A stretch of 6,592 nucleotides of DNA from Gemmatimonadota bacterium (GTDB lineage Bacteria; Gemmatimonadota; Gemmatimonadetes; Gemmatimonadales; GWC2-71-9): assembly GCA_025360265.1 (NCBI GenBank), contig JANYCP010000275.1, forward strand, positions 1-6,592, read 5' to 3'. Numbering within the stretch: the first letter of the stretch is position 1; every line of letters starts with the position of its first letter. A program made the translations under genes and the position numbers. Under the pieces are notes generated by a model. That model made no database searches. It was not told the origin of the DNA and saw nothing but the letters and a program-made list of their open reading frames with translations. Of this stretch, positions 5,326 to 6,592 are shown piece by piece.

Positions 5326-6270
5326 ATGATTCACGACAGCATTCTCGGCACCATTGGCAACACACCGGTGGTCCGGATCAACAAGCTCTCCCCCGCTGGC
5401 GTCACGATGTATGTGAAGTGTGAGGCGTTCAATCCGCTCTCGTCGGTAAAGGATCGTCTAGCCATCGCGATCATCGAGGATGCCGAACGCACTGGCAAGC
5501 TGAAGCCGGGGCAGACTGTCGTCGAGGCGACGTCGGGGAACACCGGCATTTCGCTGGCGATGGTGTGCGCTGCCAAGGGGTATCCGTTTGTGGCGCTCAT
5601 GTCCGATTCGTTCTCGATCGAGCGCCGCAAGCTGATGCGGATCCTCGGTGCGAAAGTGATTCTAGTTCCGGCCGCGGAGCGGGCGACCGGAATGGTGAAG
5701 CGTGCCAAGGAGATGGCGGAAGCGAAGGGGTGGTTCCTCGCCGACCAGTTCGACAACCCGGCCAATCCGGAATACCACCGCAGCACCACCGGTCCGGAAA
5801 TCCTGCGCGATTTCGCCGGCAAGCGACTGGACATCTGGGTGACTGGATATGGCACTGGTGGCACCCTTACCGGCGCCGGCGAAATGCTCAAGCTGGCTCG
5901 GCCGGGGATCAAGATCGTCGTGACCGAGCCGGACGGTGCTGCGTTGCTTTCCGGCGGCGAATGGAATCCGCACAAGATCCAGGGGTGGACGCCGAACTTT
6001 GTGGCGTCGGTGCTCAATCGCGAGATCTACGATGAGATCGTCAAGGTCACTGATGTCGAGGCAGTCGCCACCGCGCGTGAATTGGCGATGAAGGAAGGAA
6101 TTTTCTGCGGGATTTCATCCGGCGCCACATTTGCCGCCGCACGCCGGGTAGCGGAGAAGGCACCGAAAGGATCAGTGATCCTGGCGATGCTCCCCGACAC
6201 CGGCGAGCGCTACCTGTCGACGGTCCTCTTCGAAGGGATCAACGAAGGGAGCGACGAACTCACGGCGTAA
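5326..6270 (+). CDS. cysK: Cysteine synthase (O-acetylserine sulfhydrylase), PLP-dependent
   Basis: A 314-residue cytoplasmic enzyme that makes L-cysteine from O-acetylserine and sulfide, the last step of sulfur assimilation. It is a fold-type II PLP enzyme of usual length. Motifs: N-P-L-S-S-V-K42-D-R, where K42 forms the PLP Schiff base; the substrate-binding loop TSGNTG (69-74); the phosphate-cradling loop GTGGT (176-180); HKIQGW (206-221 region), as in CysK-type enzymes; SSGA (264-267); and PDTGERY (290-296), where the pyridine nitrogen is usually contacted. The CysM-type NPAGSVKDR variant is not seen, so sulfide is the likely donor. It is a monocistronic gene by appearance, with a good ribosome site, read divergently from the pilin operon and convergently with the M16 gene. 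The sequence gives no reason to link it functionally to the pilins. Confidence 0.95.
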   Translation: MIHDSILGTIGNTPVVRINKLSPAGVTMYVKCEAFNPLSSVKDRLAIAIIEDAERTGKLKPGQTVVEATSGNTGISLAMVCAAKGYPFVALMSDSFSIERRKLMRILGAKVILVPAAERATGMVKRAKEMAEAKGWFLADQFDNPANPEYHRSTTGPEILRDFAGKRLDIWVTGYGTGGTLTGAGEMLKLARPGIKIVVTEPDGAALLSGGEWNPHKIQGWTPNFVASVLNREIYDEIVKVTDVEAVATARELAMKEGIFCGISSGATFAAARRVAEKAPKGSVILAMLPDTGERYLSTVLFEGINEGSDELTA

Positions 6271-6592
6271 TCGGTTTCCCGTTCTTGTCGAGATTTACCA
6301 CCGGCGCAATGCCGGTGGCACGGACGGCGTCGCTGATCTTGGCGGCGTCACCCACCACAAGAATCATCAGGTGTGCCGGGTCCATGTACTTGGCCGCCGT
6401 CGCTGCCACGTCAGCTGACGTGGTGGCGTTCACCTGAGCGATGTACTTCGCCCACCAATCCTTCGGCAGGTTGTTCTGCACAATCTGCGACACGACGCTC
6501 GAGATACCGGCATTCGATTGCACGCGGCTCGGCAACGAGAGCGTGAGCGAATTGCGCGCAGCGGTCAGTTCATCAGGCGTGACCGGAATCGC
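6260..6592 (-). CDS. M16-family zinc peptidase-like protein, C-terminal end (partial)
   Basis: The 3' end of a gene whose start lies beyond the right edge; the visible 110 residues read in frame to base 6592. They begin AIPVTPDELTAARNSLTLSLP and continue through NNLPKDWWAKYIAQVNATTSADVAATAAKYMDPAHLMILVVGD. This is the typical closing part of an M16 C-terminal domain: helix with ELxxAR, then Tyr/Ile helix, then Thr-x-x-D-V-x-x-x-A, then the VVGD strand. The catalytic HxxEH, if present, would be far upstream and outside the window, so it may be an active protease or the non-catalytic subunit of a pair. M16 proteins with this style are usually periplasmic, but the signal peptide is not visible. 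Its TGA overlaps the end of cysK by 11 bases, tail to tail. The TTG at 6535 is an internal Leu, not the start. Confidence 0.85.
   Translation of the reverse strand, partial: AIPVTPDELTAARNSLTLSLPSRVQSNAGISSVVSQIVQNNLPKDWWAKYIAQVNATTSADVAATAAKYMDPAHLMILVVGDAAKISDAVRATGIAPVVNLDKNGKPITP

Noticed and set aside
5331..6017. Minus-strand open frame of 228 codons opposite cysK
   Set aside because: Fully antisense to a clear cysteine synthase and low-complexity Ser/Pro/Arg composition.

Overview
The window is a stretch of high-GC bacterial chromosome whose genes are packed with tiny gaps and 1-34 base overlaps. GTG and TTG starts are frequent. The gene content fits a free-living, didermic, high-GC soil or water bacterium: a minor pilin operon, a MoxR ATPase, a membrane CDP-alcohol phosphatidyltransferase, a CysK-type cysteine synthase and an M16 peptidase. 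My best guess is a Gemmatimonadota-like lineage. That is an inference from style and gene mix, because no rRNA or other marker gene is present.

Layout, left to right. (1) Bases 1-159 hold no gene. They carry two inverted REP-like palindromic units, bracketed by a 26-base direct repeat whose right copy is the 3' end of the moxR gene. (2) Bases 160-2159, minus strand: three contiguous genes, read right to left as a small DIDH-motif membrane protein, a CDP-alcohol phosphatidyltransferase and a MoxR AAA+ ATPase. They overlap or abut and look like one operon with a lipid or envelope theme. The last two are in the same frame, separated by a single TGA followed at once by GTG. (3) Bases 2160-2268: an intergenic gap with a Rho-independent terminator for the operon to its right. 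(4) Bases 2269-5171, minus strand: four prepilin-like genes in the order fimT/gspH-like, pilV-like, pilW-like, pilX-like. This is the minor pilin cassette that primes type IV pilus (or type II secretion-like) filaments. (5) Bases 5172-5325: a divergent intergenic region with a near-perfect 15-base dyad, GTTGCACAGTGTAAC. (6) Bases 5326-6270, plus strand: cysteine synthase. (7) Bases 6260-6592, minus strand: the C-terminal end of an M16 zinc-protease-family protein, running off the right edge and overlapping the end of cysK by 11 bases.

Most of the window is recognisable core or pilus biology. The parts least explained by known families are the repeat structure beside the moxR 3' end, the in-frame TGA-GTG junction, and the three-gene membrane-lipid/MoxR operon. 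I see no phage, CRISPR, toxin-antitoxin or defence system.
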